Positions 11,320-23,700 of a stretch of 64,000 nucleotides of DNA are shown in pieces. The DNA is taken from positions 41,121,695 through 41,185,694 of the forward strand of contig CM049316.1 in NCBI GenBank assembly GCA_026874595.1, given 5' to 3'. The stretch is from Sipunculus nudus (lineage: Eukaryota > Annelida > Sipuncula > Golfingiida > Sipunculidae). The notes below the pieces were generated by a model. That model ran no database searches. It saw only the letters and a program-made list of their open reading frames with translations, and was not told the DNA's origin. The position numbers and the translations under genes were made by a program. Position 1 is the first letter of the stretch. Each line of letters opens with the position of its first letter.

Positions 11320-13399
11320 AGATACTGCTGAGAAAGTTATGGAAAATCTCCTGTGCTGCTGGTCATAAAGCCTAGAAAATGTCTGCCAGATTTCCATCCA
11401 TCTTTACCTTGACTTGTTTGGAAGCTTTCTTGGCCTCTGGCAGTGTTCAAGAAGAGTTAAGGCCTAACACTGGGAGGTCTCTGATGGACACTGTCCATTG
11501 GTGACGCCCATCTATTTAAATGAACAGGCAAGATCGTTCATTCGCTGCTTGGAAGGCATTTGATAGAGTTCTTAGTTTCTCATACAATGTGTTCTGCATG
11601 CAGTGGAGTGCTGCTTGGGCCTGAATTTTCCGCTTAATGTGGTTCTTTTTGGAGGCAGAATTCTGTAAAGCTGGATTACTTCAAGGCGTATAATTGCATT
11701 GTCACTCATCAAGCCATTCGTGGTCTTATCTCTTCTCAGCTTGACCGGACATTTTTCGTGACCAAAGGTCTGACGCGGCATTATTGTTGTAATGCGCTTC
11801 ATGACAGAAACGCGCGGAGGCTGGTTTGTTTTCCAATTTGAGGCAAAGTGGTTCCAAAGGTCTGACGATGTGCCTAGTATTTGAGCCTCTCCTCTTAAAG
11901 GGACAAGGGTCTTCACATCTGTTAATTATTCTGTCTCAGACCCAAATTGTGAAATCGAACCCTCGATCCACGTTTTCATGTTGGTGTTAATATAATATTT
12001 CAAGTAAAAATTATTCAATAAGCATAAAATATAGGCGTACTATTTATCATTATCGTTGTCTAAAGAAGCATTTTCTCACCATTTGTTATCAGATTCTCCA
12101 GGTTCATCATAGCATCTATCTATTCTATAGTACTGAACCAGACCCAAACTTTTCGATCATTGGTACCATTCTGGTGACAAATTTTCACTATGTGTGCTTG
12201 AAAGGTATATATGTGTAGGTAATAAAATGCCTGATAGCAGTATGATAGTGGTAGCTTTAAGTGAAAATATTGATGTTTTATGTCTGATGACGTATATTAT
12301 TTTTATGAGTGATGATAATCCTCATACTACTTAATATACTTAATGCATCCGGTCAAATTTGGTCTCAAATGATAGCTTTAACCATACGCTTTAGAATGAC
12401 ATGCTTTTTATGACCATTGGGTTTATGCTGCTTAAGTAATACATTCTTATAGGTTCTCTCACCCCTAAGAAAAACGACAAAAGAGTGATTAAAATTCGTC
12501 AAATTTATATGCAAAATGTATATCCAGTCAAATGTTTTCTTGTATGATAGTTGTAACATAATCTTTTCAAGGACGTATCATTTTTGATCAATGGGTGTAT
12601 GAAACTAACGTGATCCCTTCTAATACCCTCACCCCTGAGAAATAAAGAAACATTTCCGCATTACTCGTTATTAATTCCATATAGAATCCTTCTAAAGACA
12701 AAACGTAATGTCGTTTACTAAAAATAGCAGAATCGGCAGCTATTAGATTTAGATTTGTTCAGCAACTGATTTTGTTTATTTCGACTTATCACTAGCATTT
12801 TAATATTTTCATTATTAGACTTTGGTTTTAACAAAAGCTTGAATAGGGCCAGTCAAATCTGTACAAACTTATATCTATACAGGTTATATAATATCATCTC
12901 TGCCTGTCCCATTTTCAAACATCTAGTAATTTCCATCCCAGAAAGTGCCTTTTATTTAGAAATCTACCTCCTGTCAGAAATTTTAGCAGTATAACAGAGG
13001 TAACTTAGAATAAATAACTTACTGTCCTCCTACACACTTAGACCTGAAACCAAGGCAAACTGCAGTATCTATCATTTATTTCTGCAGCAACCAAGGCAAA
13101 CCCGAAGAAGAACATTTACGGCTTTTGCCTTGATTTTATCCAGAAATTCTGTAGATATTGCAAAACGAACAAAAATATCTCCTTGAAAAATTTCAGCAGA
13201 ACAACATAACCCTGTAAGACTGGAATTAAGGCTCTTTTTATGTCGTTCATGTAAGCGAATTCGACCAAAAGTTTGTACGGCATCATATGTTATATAGGTA
13301 TAAATACAAAATACTTACAAATGAAAACATACTGCTTAAAATCTTTACTTGTCGCTCCTTCCTTTTAGAGACGTGAATTAAACATAGTTTTAAAGAACT
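11320..13399. other. Non-coding stretch with diverged repeats
   Basis: About 12000-12660 contains two or three decayed copies of a ~200-bp unit. Each has a phrase like 'atttgatcaatgggtgtat' and one like 'ctcacccctgagaaa'. A frame on the minus strand at 11572-11916 resembles no family I know. No supported gene. Confidence 0.4.
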
Positions 13400-13720
13400 A
13401 GGGGGTACCCGTGCTTGCATACGTGTCATGTGCATGTGACACTCGGCTTGCGACATCCGGGTTTTAGTCTGTATGGAAAATGACAGCCCCGGTAGCAGCA
13501 ACGTGGAATAATTGGAAAGATTAACCATTAAGGGTTCGATAAGGGCGCGGGGATACGACAAGAATGTTCTAAGAAGACATCGTTCAGGCGTGAATGTTTC
13601 TACGGAGAGTTTGATGGCAATGGCATATGTATCGACTGAATTAGGGGCGGAATAACGCCTTTTTGCGACCACGCCCTAAACTGCAAATATAAGTTGGATA
13701 CTAGACATGTTTTCCAAGCA
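13400..13720 (+). repeat. Dispersed promoter-like repeat, copy 1
   Basis: Matches 19960-20240 over ~280 bp (cgacatccgggttttagtct versus tgacatccaggttctactgt; gggttcgataagggcgc; gaccacgccc). Both copies end with a GC-box-like CCACGCCC followed 15-25 bp later by a TATA-like string. This could be a duplicated promoter region or a mobile element. Confidence 0.55.
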
Positions 13721-15164
13721 AGAGTCTTCAGACCTCTTTAATAACTTTATAAAAGCTTAACACGTCAAAGCTTGTCTTATCAGACTTCTCGGAGCCGTGA
13801 CAATCAGGACTCAGCAGGACCAGCCAGAAATCTGGCTGATATGGTGCTAAATTCTCCATTCGTCTTGTGTGTTATACAGGTCAGGACATGGTGAGGAAAA
13901 GTACTCATATCTTTGGAACTGCTAAAGCTATATCCATATATAACACATCCGATTAAAGCTATAAATGTCAGCTATCACATGATACCCAAAGTTTGTTTTA
14001 AAAAATAGAGAACATATATGATGGTTAAACTTAATAGATATATGTAACAGTATGTGCTGCAAAATCGCAATTTTGGTGCATGCACATTTCAAAACAAGCT
14101 ACAGTTTTACAAAAAGCTACCGCTTTCACACTGCCATCAGACATTTGTATTATGTTAATACATATAATTATATACACCTTACGAAAAAAAAAACATTGAT
14201 AGCAATTGCCACCTGTTTGGTACCGGTGATCGCTCTCGCTAATGTACTGTACGGTCAGATATTCAGTGAAATTAGCTTATTAATCAACGACATCGTCCTC
14301 AAAGCTCGCCATGATTGCTGTATTATGTATGGTATGTTGTCAGAACAGAATTTAATTTACCAAAGCACCCCCTACTTGGAAATTGTATGATTACAGGCAT
14401 TTCATGTTTGTGTTGTACAATAGATGGCGCTGTATACTGACTAATCCAGAGATCCTGTGATAACATGGTGTGGTTCCAGAGTGTAGGCCTACCTAACGGA
14501 AGTATCCGTTAAAACGTCTTGGTTCAATGAACACCATTCCACTTTTTGGCTGCTGATGTCTTCGTGATCCAGTCAATCCCCAGCAGGAGTAAGAAACGAG
14601 GATAGTCACCCTTGCCCCACACCCGTCTTAACTTTGGATGTATCATTTAGTTTCACGTCGTGGATCGCTGTAGGTATGGAATTACATTTCTTGCCAATTT
14701 GTTGAACTGATAGACATTTGACCTAATTAAATATGGAGCATCAAAATAACACATAAAATTCCCTTGATTTATATACCTATAAACATACAAAAAGCTCCAG
14801 GAGGCATTCCGTAATAGATACAATATTAACTATACAAGCAATTGATATGGAGTCATGCACTTTAATCGGTAAAATTTATATTGGCCTCAAGAAACAATAT
14901 TGAAAATAATTCAAATAAATCCTTACTCATTCTCTTGCTGCAATATATAATTAATCACGATACAAAAGCTTAAGTTTTTTTCTGACTGATTCAGTGGTTA
15001 ATAAGTGGAAAATACCAAAGAAGGCCATGACGGGGGGGGGGGGGACAACAAAAAGGTGTCAATCGCATGTAACACATTTGCTACATAGGCATGAAAAATT
15101 TGTATTTATGATATAATTTATTCATTTTACATGCATTGTAAAACTTGTTATTATAACTAATGGA
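13721..15164. other. No gene supported
   Basis: AT-rich sequence. A 112-codon open frame at 14052-14390 holds a hydrophobic stretch (TLIAIATCLVPVIALANVL) but has no start close to it, and I do not recognise it. A G-run lies at about 15033. Confidence 0.4.
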
Positions 15165-15275
15165 CACTCTCCCAGACTCGACCATGGTTGCGTCCGGTAG
15201 TCGGCAGGGGCAGAGGAAAACCGCGAAACCCGAAAACCCGTTTTATCACTCGACGACTGTCTAGCCCAAGTGAGT
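15165..15275 (-). mobile_element. Degenerate tRNA-derived SINE fragment
   Basis: The text gtccggtagtcggcaggggc then agaggaaaaccgcgaaaccc parallels the better preserved SINE at 41661-41862 on the same strand sense. The tRNA-like head is largely decayed. Confidence 0.45.
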
Positions 15276-15699
15276 GAAGGGCTTTAGGAGATTGGTAACG
15301 TTTTTGCTTTATGTACACAAATATGTGCAATTATGGAATTTTTCGAGTTGGAAACTAAAGACTGCCTTTAAAACCATTTTTTTATAGCTCAGTTATATAA
15401 TTGAATTGCCAGAATTTGAAAATATCTTCTGTATTTTGACAGCTAAAATATCTATATATTTATAAACTCGATGGAAAATATAAAAATACCACTTCAATTC
15501 GCAGAATGTATTTTAACACAGGCGACGCCACGTGCAGCCGAGAGGTCAAAATCAATCATATGATCAATCCAATATAAAAATAAATCGACTCAATTCTTCC
15601 TTATTTCATCTGTTGCATAAGGCCATTCATCATGATATGAAAGTTAAATTTATTTTCTGACTGATTCGTGAAAATATTCAGCCCGCATCCGCCCCGCAT

Positions 15700-16030
15700 A
15701 TTAACCCTTCAGCGCGCATTAACCGGAGCTTTGATGGATTTACACGAAACTCACCATAACTACTTACCAATAAATTGTCTGGCCCGAGTTCGATTATGGG
15801 CAAAATCTAAGCATATTTAATAAGGTCAGGGGTTATAAGGCTATATTGTGGTGTCGTCGCGATACCTAACGAGGAATAAAGTGGATTTTGATAAAACTAA
15901 AAAGAAATATTAATCAGTATAATATCTTGCCCAAGTTCGATTTCCAACAAAATCCACGTATCTTCAATGAGGTCAGAGGTCACCAGACTTTGGTGGCACC
16001 ATGGTGACTTAACATATTTCTATGGATTTT
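15700..16030. repeat. Two-copy diverged tandem repeat
   Basis: The phrases ctggcccgagttcgatt...aataaggtcagggg and cttgcccaagttcgatt...aatgaggtcagagg recur about 150 bp apart in the same order. Confidence 0.5.
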
Positions 16031-16065
16031 GACGAGCGTATTATGCACGTTTGCAGTGCTTTTGT

Positions 16066-16335
16066 CTGGCGAAGCGGTCGGAACCTCGGGCATGTGCGCC
16101 ACCGACTTGGGTTCGAATCCGGGATCGCCCAAATGTTCTTTCTCCTCAAAATGTGTTCGTAACATAAGGGAACTCGTCTAAAATGATGCCCAACTTTGGG
16201 ACCGGGGGAATGGTGGTTTGAAATAATTGGGTAATTACCGTTACCTATTCCGCCAAAAGTGTGACTCCTGGGTTTATTAATCTCGTTCTGAAAGTGAAGC
16301 GCTCTTAAGACAGGGTGTGTTTACGGGTTACCGGG
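16066..16335 (+). mobile_element. tRNA-derived SINE, family 1, copy 1
   Basis: The tRNA-like head (gcgaagcggtcggaacc, then a B-box-like gggttcgaatccggg) is followed by a ~200-bp body ending gtgtgactcctggg and cgctcttaagacagggtgtg. The same head-plus-body recurs at 58455-58760. It is a retroposon, not a functional tRNA. Confidence 0.7.
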
Positions 16336-16349
16336 TGCATATTTAAGCA

Positions 16350-16470
16350 GGCCGAACTAGCAAACCGGTTGGAACGCCGGTCATGTGGGCCACCCTCATG
16401 GGTTCGAATCCGGCATCGGCCCAATCTTTCCCCTAAGCAAATTCTTTGTTCGTAACACGGTCTAAAAAAA
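16350..16470 (+). mobile_element. tRNA-derived SINE, family 1, truncated tandem copy
   Basis: A second head (ccgaactagcaaaccggttg, then gggttcgaatccgg) starts just after the tail of the preceding copy and keeps only the first ~100 bp. Confidence 0.65.
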
Positions 16471-17616
16471 GTAGAGAAAATATAACTCATCAGTGCAATT
16501 ATTTTACCCAAGATAATCTCTCTTTCGAAAAAAAAGGAAAAACATCGAAGGAACAAGAACAAACCTGGGCATTATAGTTTCGCAAATGTAACTATTCTTC
16601 TCATATTTTATTAATCAATAACCCTCACCAAGATATCGCGTAGCCAGTTCTGTCCCGCATATCCAAGTTATTATCTCCGACATGATAGGAGGGCCGGAGA
16701 CTTCGACAGTCATTCAACATTCATTCAACATTTCTTCATTATAAGGTTCTTTTTTTTTACAAGAAATGTTAAACTTACCTTTTTATATCAGTTTTTTTTT
16801 TTTTTTTTGCTAATTGCAGCTACAGCCTTTATTTTACGACAAAATTATACTCGTTTAAATTAGCATAAGGGGGAGGAAAATATGGTTGTAAAAGTGCGGG
16901 GGGGGGGCATGTGAACCCTGTCACCCACCTAACTGCGTCCGTGGCCTCTCAGTTAAAATATATGGTCCGACCAGCACCACAAAGCCATCAAAATAAGCCC
17001 TCGAACTGTTTATGACCCTCGCTTAGCTCCAGGAAAACAAGTGGAAAATACTCTATCGCCTATCAAAAAAAAGGCCATTACAGGAGGTGACAACTGCAGG
17101 TGACAGTCATATGAAAGCCAATAGTCATGGCCCGATCTTCCACAAAATCGCATGAACATCTAAGATCTTTTCTGATATATTGTTGACAACCAAGTTACAT
17201 TCAGACTATCAAAGGCCGCAGGTGAGATAATGACGTTGTCAGTGTGACGTTCTATTGGAAATACAGTAAAACTCAAATAACGACCACCAAGGAGACCTGA
17301 CAATAGCTCGTATTGGCAAACTTTTTAAATTAAATATGTATTGTTATGTGACCGCCATGTAGCAGTTCATTACCCCTTGAAATTACTGATTAATTTTCCA
17401 CGCACCTGTAAAATTTTACTTAAAACGTGTTAAAATCAAACTGAAAAAGGTTACAAATTCATGTCGAGGCACATCTGGAACGTCAAAGTATAATCAATTA
17501 TTCGTAATATTAAAATATGAACGATGAATGCTGGTGCGATATTTGCGTTTGGTATGTTATCATCAGTAAACATGCAGCAGCGTAGCCAGTGGGCAACAGG
17601 GGGCCATGCCCCCCCC

Positions 17617-17618
<2 letters not shown>
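16471..17618. other. No gene seen
   Basis: AT-rich sequence with a T-run at about 16790-16808 and a G-run at about 16898-16906. No coding or repeat unit was recognised. Confidence 0.5.

Positions 17619-17690
<72 letters not shown>
17619..17690. repeat. (TA)n microsatellite
   Basis: Alternating A/T tract of about 72 bp preceded by a C-run. Confidence 0.95.
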
Positions 17691-17694
<4 letters not shown>

Positions 17695-18183
17695 GCATCA
17701 TATTGCCTTTGCTATATTGTTACAGAAGTCTCTTTTATTGTATGCAGCAGTCTGACATGTGAACTCTACACAGCGCTCGGTTTAATCTATGGCGGCACAG
17801 CCCGGCCCACGCGTGGGGTCTCGCGTGTAAACAGTGCTAATGCTAGTATGGGGCTTTCTCGCCTGGCCGAGCCGGGCCGGCCAACGTGTTAACCCTGATA
17901 TGTAGAAACACAGCGATGTTGTTCTAGATGTTTCCTGTAACGCGTGTGCCTTGTATCAAATAAGGTTCTATGGATTGTTCGCGAAATGGAAAGTTCTCGG
18001 CTTGAGGTGAGGGTTAAAAAAAATATAATTAAGAGATAATAACATAATTTAGAGAAAAAGAGGGAGGATAGAAATATTGCAGCGGGCACGCAAGAATGTG
18101 TGTCAGTTTTAGCAAATTTATATCACGACTAAACAACAAACACTGAATATACCTTCATTCTTTCGCACTTGTCAGTGGTTTTT

Positions 18184-18766
18184 TGCTAACAAATAATTAT
18201 TATTTATTCTTAGAACAATCCTAACATTACAATACACTAAATCAATACAATTACACAGTATAACACTAAAATGTATAATACCAGAGTGTTCGGATCTTAG
18301 GCTTTGATTATGGATACCACCACTGTCACAGCTGAACAAGAGTCCTTTAAAACCAATAATCCACGTAAACAGTAATAATCCAAAGGCAAAATGGAGACAG
18401 TCCGTATTAAATCTGTATTCAGTCCGTTAAATATCTGACACCACTGCAATATTCGGGAGGGTTCCAAAACTGACGAGAAGGTAACACTCTTAGTGCTCGC
18501 TGGTATTTTCCTTTCTGTCGGCTCTAAGCACAGCTCCTTATCTATAGCTTCTCACCCGAAAATTCTAGAAATGGAAAATTCAAAAGAACAATACTCACTC
18601 ACATGAACAGACCCGAAACATCTAGAAACGCTCCAGACCCCACACGCGAACCAGCGCTCAACAAGCGAGGCTCCCATAGCAACAAACTTTGCCCTCGTCA
18701 CACGAATCAGAATATCAACAGACACATGTAACACTCCTGCGCACAATAAAACAGACACCTGTAACA
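18184..18766 (-). mobile_element. Solo LTR, copy 2
   Basis: Homologous over its length to 8119-8745. On the minus strand it begins TGTTACAGGTGTCTG and ends TTTGTTAGCA (TG...CA termini). It has a TATA-like CTATAGATAAGG in the middle and AATAAA near the end. Clear target-site duplications were not found. Confidence 0.65.
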
Positions 18767-18831
18767 AGGATCACTAAGATTGGTAGCTGTAGAAAATGAT
18801 AGAATAAGACAAAATATAGAAAACAAATCAC

Positions 18832-18837
18832 TTTATT
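18832..18837 (-). terminator. Candidate distal polyadenylation signal, gene A
   Basis: AATAAA on the minus strand, ~1.87 kb past the stop. A counterpart exists at the same end of the duplicated flank in copy B. Confidence 0.3.
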
Positions 18838-19959
18838 TTTAAGGCATATATTCACTTGAAATAAAAAGATGCTTTTTAAAAAAGTTTAAGATGACTTAAA
18901 GGTGCCCATATCCCTTCACTTCTAAAAAAGATTTTATGTGATTTATGGCTTCCTTTGTGTATATATTAATGATCTAAGGGTAATTTTAGTTGTGAAATGC
19001 TTTCGTGAAGGATGAATGAACTTGTTTTTAACGTTTGTAAACAAAGCGATGTTGATAAACGGGAAAAAACATGTTTTCTAATTTAAGGTGTTGGTTTGCA
19101 TATATATGGAGGTAGAAAGGTCACTTGTTACAAAACGCCATTTGCAAGACACAGGCTTATCTGACTTGCAACCAAATACCCTTGTTAATTTCGTTTGAAT
19201 TATTTTGGAGGGCAACCACATATTATAAACACGTTGTCTTAAACAAAACATGCAGCCAGTGTTTGGTGATATTCTCGCTTTCTTTCCTATTTTTATAAAA
19301 GCTCCAAGGAATTACTAGTAGTTTATAAAAGTCAGATAGGTGATTGGGCCCCTTTAAGTTACATTTTTCAAGTTGTTCATTTGAAAGAGCGAAGGGATAA
19401 TACATAATGTTAACCAGCGGATATACAACATATTACGTTGAACACCATCCGGTTTATGGTTTAACAGGTACATGTGACAAAACAGACCACAATACAACAG
19501 TGTTTATTTAATTTATAATTTATTTCATATTTCCACCAGGGGGTATTCTGGAATCACTGGTATATTTATAGAAAACAGAATGGATTCTGATGAAAAGTTG
19601 TCCTGGTTAAGGGTATAAAAAAGAAATAAAGCACCAGGATTCGTTAGTACTACGGGAAAGGGCAATTTTTTTTATCCCGGCCGAGGTACAGACCTTCGAT
19701 TTATTACTTCAAACCAGTAGGGACCTCTTTCGTCATGGCGGGCAGAGCTGACCTGTGATATAACCATAGAGTTGACGAACAGTGACACACATGGCTTGTA
19801 GTCACATATATCCTTCTATAACATGGCAGACAGTAGCGATAAACGAGGTCCTAGGGATCCAGAATGTGGGCGGTGGTAAATAAATAAATAAATGCCACTA
19901 CTCTGTCCAAAGTTTAAGGAGACACAAGCACTTTTCCAATATACATTTTTTTTTGCGGC

Positions 19960-20240
19960 ATACACATAACTTTGACATGCGATCTGTGACATCCAGGTTC
20001 TACTGTGTATGCAAAATGGCAGCCCCCATAACCGGTATCCAGAAACTGGGAGATAAAAATCTGTTAGGGTTCGATAAGGGCGCAGGATTGCGACACGAAA
20101 GAGTAACCAGGCAGAAATCTATGGACAGAGTTTGGGAGCACTTCAGGGGGACGTGTGCCTGAGTGTTAGTAAAAGCGTAAAAACGTTTTTGTGGGACCAC
20201 GCCCAAAATACATGTACTAGTAGGATATAAAAGTCAACAC
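19960..20240 (+). repeat. Dispersed promoter-like repeat, copy 2
   Basis: Homologous to 13400-13720. It ends with gggaccacgcccaaaatac and then ggatataaaagtc. It falls within the segment present in flank A and largely absent in flank B, so it is probably an insertion in A or a deletion in B. Confidence 0.5.
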
Positions 20241-20370
20241 TAGTTAAAATACAATCACTCTTTTGGATGTTATATAAGCAATAATTATATAATTTAAGAA
20301 AAAGATATGACAAACAGTAAAACAGTTTGATATGAAATATGTATCAATGATAAAACTGGACAAATAAAAT

Positions 20371-20376
20371 TTTATT
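20371..20376 (-). terminator. Candidate proximal polyadenylation signal, gene A
   Basis: AATAAA on the minus strand ~330 bp past the stop of gene A; it lies in the segment missing from copy B. Confidence 0.35.
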
Positions 20377-20702
20377 TAAAATGATGTATTTAGGAAATGT
20401 AAGAAAAAAAAAGTTAAACATTTCTGTATAAAAAATCAATGATGATTATATTTGCTGAATACATTCTGCATTTTTAGGCAATGCGTCGTAGGTTATTTTA
20501 TAATTTTGATGGACCAGGAAAATCAGCAAGGCGAATTATGAATTCACAGATATATACACCTATTTCAATTTGAAAATAATTGATAAATACATCAATATGC
20601 ACAAACCACTGGTAAATCATAGTTTATGTCGAAACCTTCGTGTAGGACGATATAAGGCAAATTACAAAAAAAAAATATGTTTTGGTTGTGTTCGCATTAA
20701 AG

Positions 20703-23700
20703 TTACACCAACAGTAACAGGTTTGGGAGTTCATTTTTAATATGCTGTTCAATGTTCTTCACAACGCCATCACTCAACTTGTTATATCCAAGACGTAACC
20801 GGTAAAGTCCTGACAGTTGTTGTGTCATGTTGACGATCTGCTCCAGTCCGTCATCCAGGTGGTTGTCGTTCAGACTCAACATCCTCAGTGTAGGACATGA
20901 CGGGAGGGCGTCGATCAGCTGTAACACGGCCTGGGTGTCAGTCAGACCACAGCGGATCATGGACAGCGTGTCCAGGTGGGCGAGTGATGGGAGCTGCCGG
21001 GACAGCTGTACTACACTCTCATTACCTATGTTATTATCACTAAGATCTAACACTTGTAAAATACACAGTCCAGACAGCCGTGTGATACAGGCGGCCCAGG
21101 CCTGGTGTATTTGTTTACTTGTGTTTGTTTCATCATGACGTATACTGGTCATGTCATACACATCACAGCTACCCAGCAGCAGCTGTCTCATCTCACGCAG
21201 GTTGACCAGAGTCTCACCCAGCTGCTCCACACCTGCTGCAGTCAGTGACCAGTCTCTCATCTCCAGCACCTGCAGCCCGGGTGTGTACTGTAGACCGTTC
21301 ACTACAGCTACAGCTTCACCACGTCGATCACTCGGGCACCCAGCTACACGTAACTCACGGAGCCGGGGCAGACGCTGTAGCTGGCGGCTAAATGTCTCAT
21401 ACACAACACGGTCTGCTTTGTTTGTGTTTACCAGTGTCACACCTCGTTTTTTCCCGGTAAGCATTTTACCTGTCAGATCTAGCACCACGAGACCTGGTGT
21501 GTGGTGTAAGTTTTGTACGATCTCCTTCACAGCATTATGACGTTTACAGTAACACACTCGTAACTCTCTCAGCTCACTAAGCCTGCACAGCTGCTTCCCT
21601 AACTCTGTGAACACGTCAGACGTCACCTCGTTCTCCAGTAGATCTAGTGTATGTAATCTGGGCGTGTGCTGTAGTCCTCTGATCACTGGTCTCACGTCAT
21701 CTATCTGGTCACACCGACACAGACGGAGCTCACGGAGGCCTGGCAGGTGTTGTAGCTGAACCCCTAGATCTTTAATTGTTTTATCTGTGACAGGGTTATT
21801 TTTTGCATTTAATTCACTGTAAACCCATCGTTTTGACAGCTTTTCCTTTACACCAGATATATCAAGTACATTTAATCCTGTAGTGAATGGTAATTTATTG
21901 ATCACGTGTTCTAATGCATTTTTGTTTTGACATGTACACAGACGGAGGACTTTAAGTTCCTTCAACATTTTGAGCTCATCTCCTAATATCTTAAACACTT
22001 CCAGCTCGGCCATATTACCGGAGAGATCGAGCGTCTGTACGTGTGGTGTGTACTGTAACGCTGTCACTACTGGTTGTAAGGCTGAGGGTACGTCACATCT
22101 ACACAGACGGAGCTCACGTAACTCACCGGCCTCACGCATCCAGGCACCCACAGCCTTGTACATTTCAGGGCTCGCTCTATTTCCTGCAAGTCTGCCTCGC
22201 GTGTCTAACACGCTGGCTCCGATGGCGTCGGCGAAGTTACCTGACAAATCTAGTATCTGTAGTTTTGGGTTTTCTGGCAGAGATTTTATGACGGATAATG
22301 CCGCATTTTCAGATTCACAACGAAAAATTCGAAATTCTTTCAGCTTATTGAGCTTTGGAATGAGAGCAGCTGTAGCTTTACATATATCATCATCCGCCAC
22401 ACACCCTGCCAGGTCGAGTACCTGCACTTCAATACACGAGTCTAGACTCTTTACTACAGGATTTATATTACATTCTTGTGTATTCTGTTCATATAATCTC
22501 AGTTCTTCGAGATATTTTAGTTCGGCTTCTTGTTCTTTCAGATTGTCATAAGTCATTGTACTTGATAAAAGATTACAAACAAACAGTGATGTCAGTGATT
22601 GGTCAATAAACCTAGGTCCCTGATCATTAAACTGTCCCCCGCAGTAGAACATCTTATTCGGAGATGTCTCAATGACGGATGTACTGCTGCTTGCGTTCTC
22701 TCGTGGAACTGTCATCTCTTTATCTCTTTTTTGGTGGTACATGTTTATAGACACCCATCTAGGGGTCCATTTGAAAGCTTTTTCCAGGTTTGTAAAAAGT
22801 ATTGGGTCTGACTCATAACAGTGAATATCCAGGTTTGCTAAACCTTCTGTTCTTTCCAGCACTTCCAGCCAGTGTATCAGTACATCAACTCCTATACCAC
22901 AGTCACGGAAGGACATTTCCTCTGCTCGAGACAGTTTATGTTCAGCCGTCATTTTTATTTCTATGGTAATGCTGAAGTCACTCTGAGATACCTGAATTGT
23001 TGTTTCTTCACCTATCATGTCCGTGAATACACAAATATCATCAATGTTGATTTGATTGAATCCCGTCACTTCGACAAGATGTGCTTGTAGGTGGTGGGGT
23101 ATACCCATGGGTATGTCTGGTTTATAGTCGTCCTTAATTTCGTCTGTTTGACAAACCCTCAATAACTGTAAGTTTGGCGTCTTCATCATACTGATCATTC
23201 CCACGTGACATGCGTGACGTGCCCAGATTTTTAATTCTCTGACGTCATCAGCGTCCAAACTACAGTAGCGTTGTAATACCTCAGTTGGGTATCGGTCACT
23301 CAGCTCTAGTTCTATGATAGCAGGCAGTTTTATATCAATGTCTCCAAAATCAGCCAGGTAGGCGATCTGTACGGCTGTCTGAGACTTCGCCCGATCGCTC
23401 TTATAACCCTTGATTATGTTTTGTATGAAATCTGTCAGGAGTTGGCCTTTCATTCCCTTCAAGAAAGTGACGATCATATTCGCTTCACGTAGCGCGTTGG
23501 GCGCCTCGGATAGATAGGTCAGTAATTTCCATGCGGGCGGCTGATTCACAATTAAGAATGAAGAACGCTGTGAAGTTTTCTTGTACGGTCTTATGAGGAA
23601 AACTTACAAATTTGTCAGTAAGGGTGTGGTGTTCAAACTTAAGAAACCCCAGATCCCAAGTCGTGTCATCGAGCACTCTTCTGACTAAAGTATAAGAGAA

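Larger units (their letters stand above)
18815..20702 (-). repeat. Duplicated 3' flank of gene A (probable 3' UTR region)
   Basis: Collinear with 50511-51522 beside gene B. Shared phrases include atattcacttgaaatacaaa-like text, agcaccaggattcgttat, ggcgggcagagctgacct and cacaagcacttttccaatat. Copy A carries ~350 bp around 20000-20400 that copy B lacks. Shared sequence starts close to an AATAAA on the gene strand in both copies. Confidence 0.7.

Noticed and set aside
14052-14390. 112-codon frame with a hydrophobic stretch as a small membrane protein
   Set aside because: No recognisable family, start far from the hydrophobic part, and AT-rich non-coding composition.
16080-16130. Functional tRNA gene (B-box-like gggttcgaatccggg)
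   Set aside because: No full cloverleaf, and the head is followed by a body shared with other copies, so it is a tRNA-derived SINE.
15980-16165. Minus-strand peptide containing GDPGFEPKSVAHMPEVPT
   Set aside because: This is the antisense translation of the SINE head, a common false protein in such genomes.
20827-23090. Several open frames on the plus strand opposite the gene A LRR exon
   Set aside because: They are antisense shadows of the repetitive LRR coding sequence; near-identical ones occur opposite gene B (51644-53976), tracking the LRRs rather than any family.
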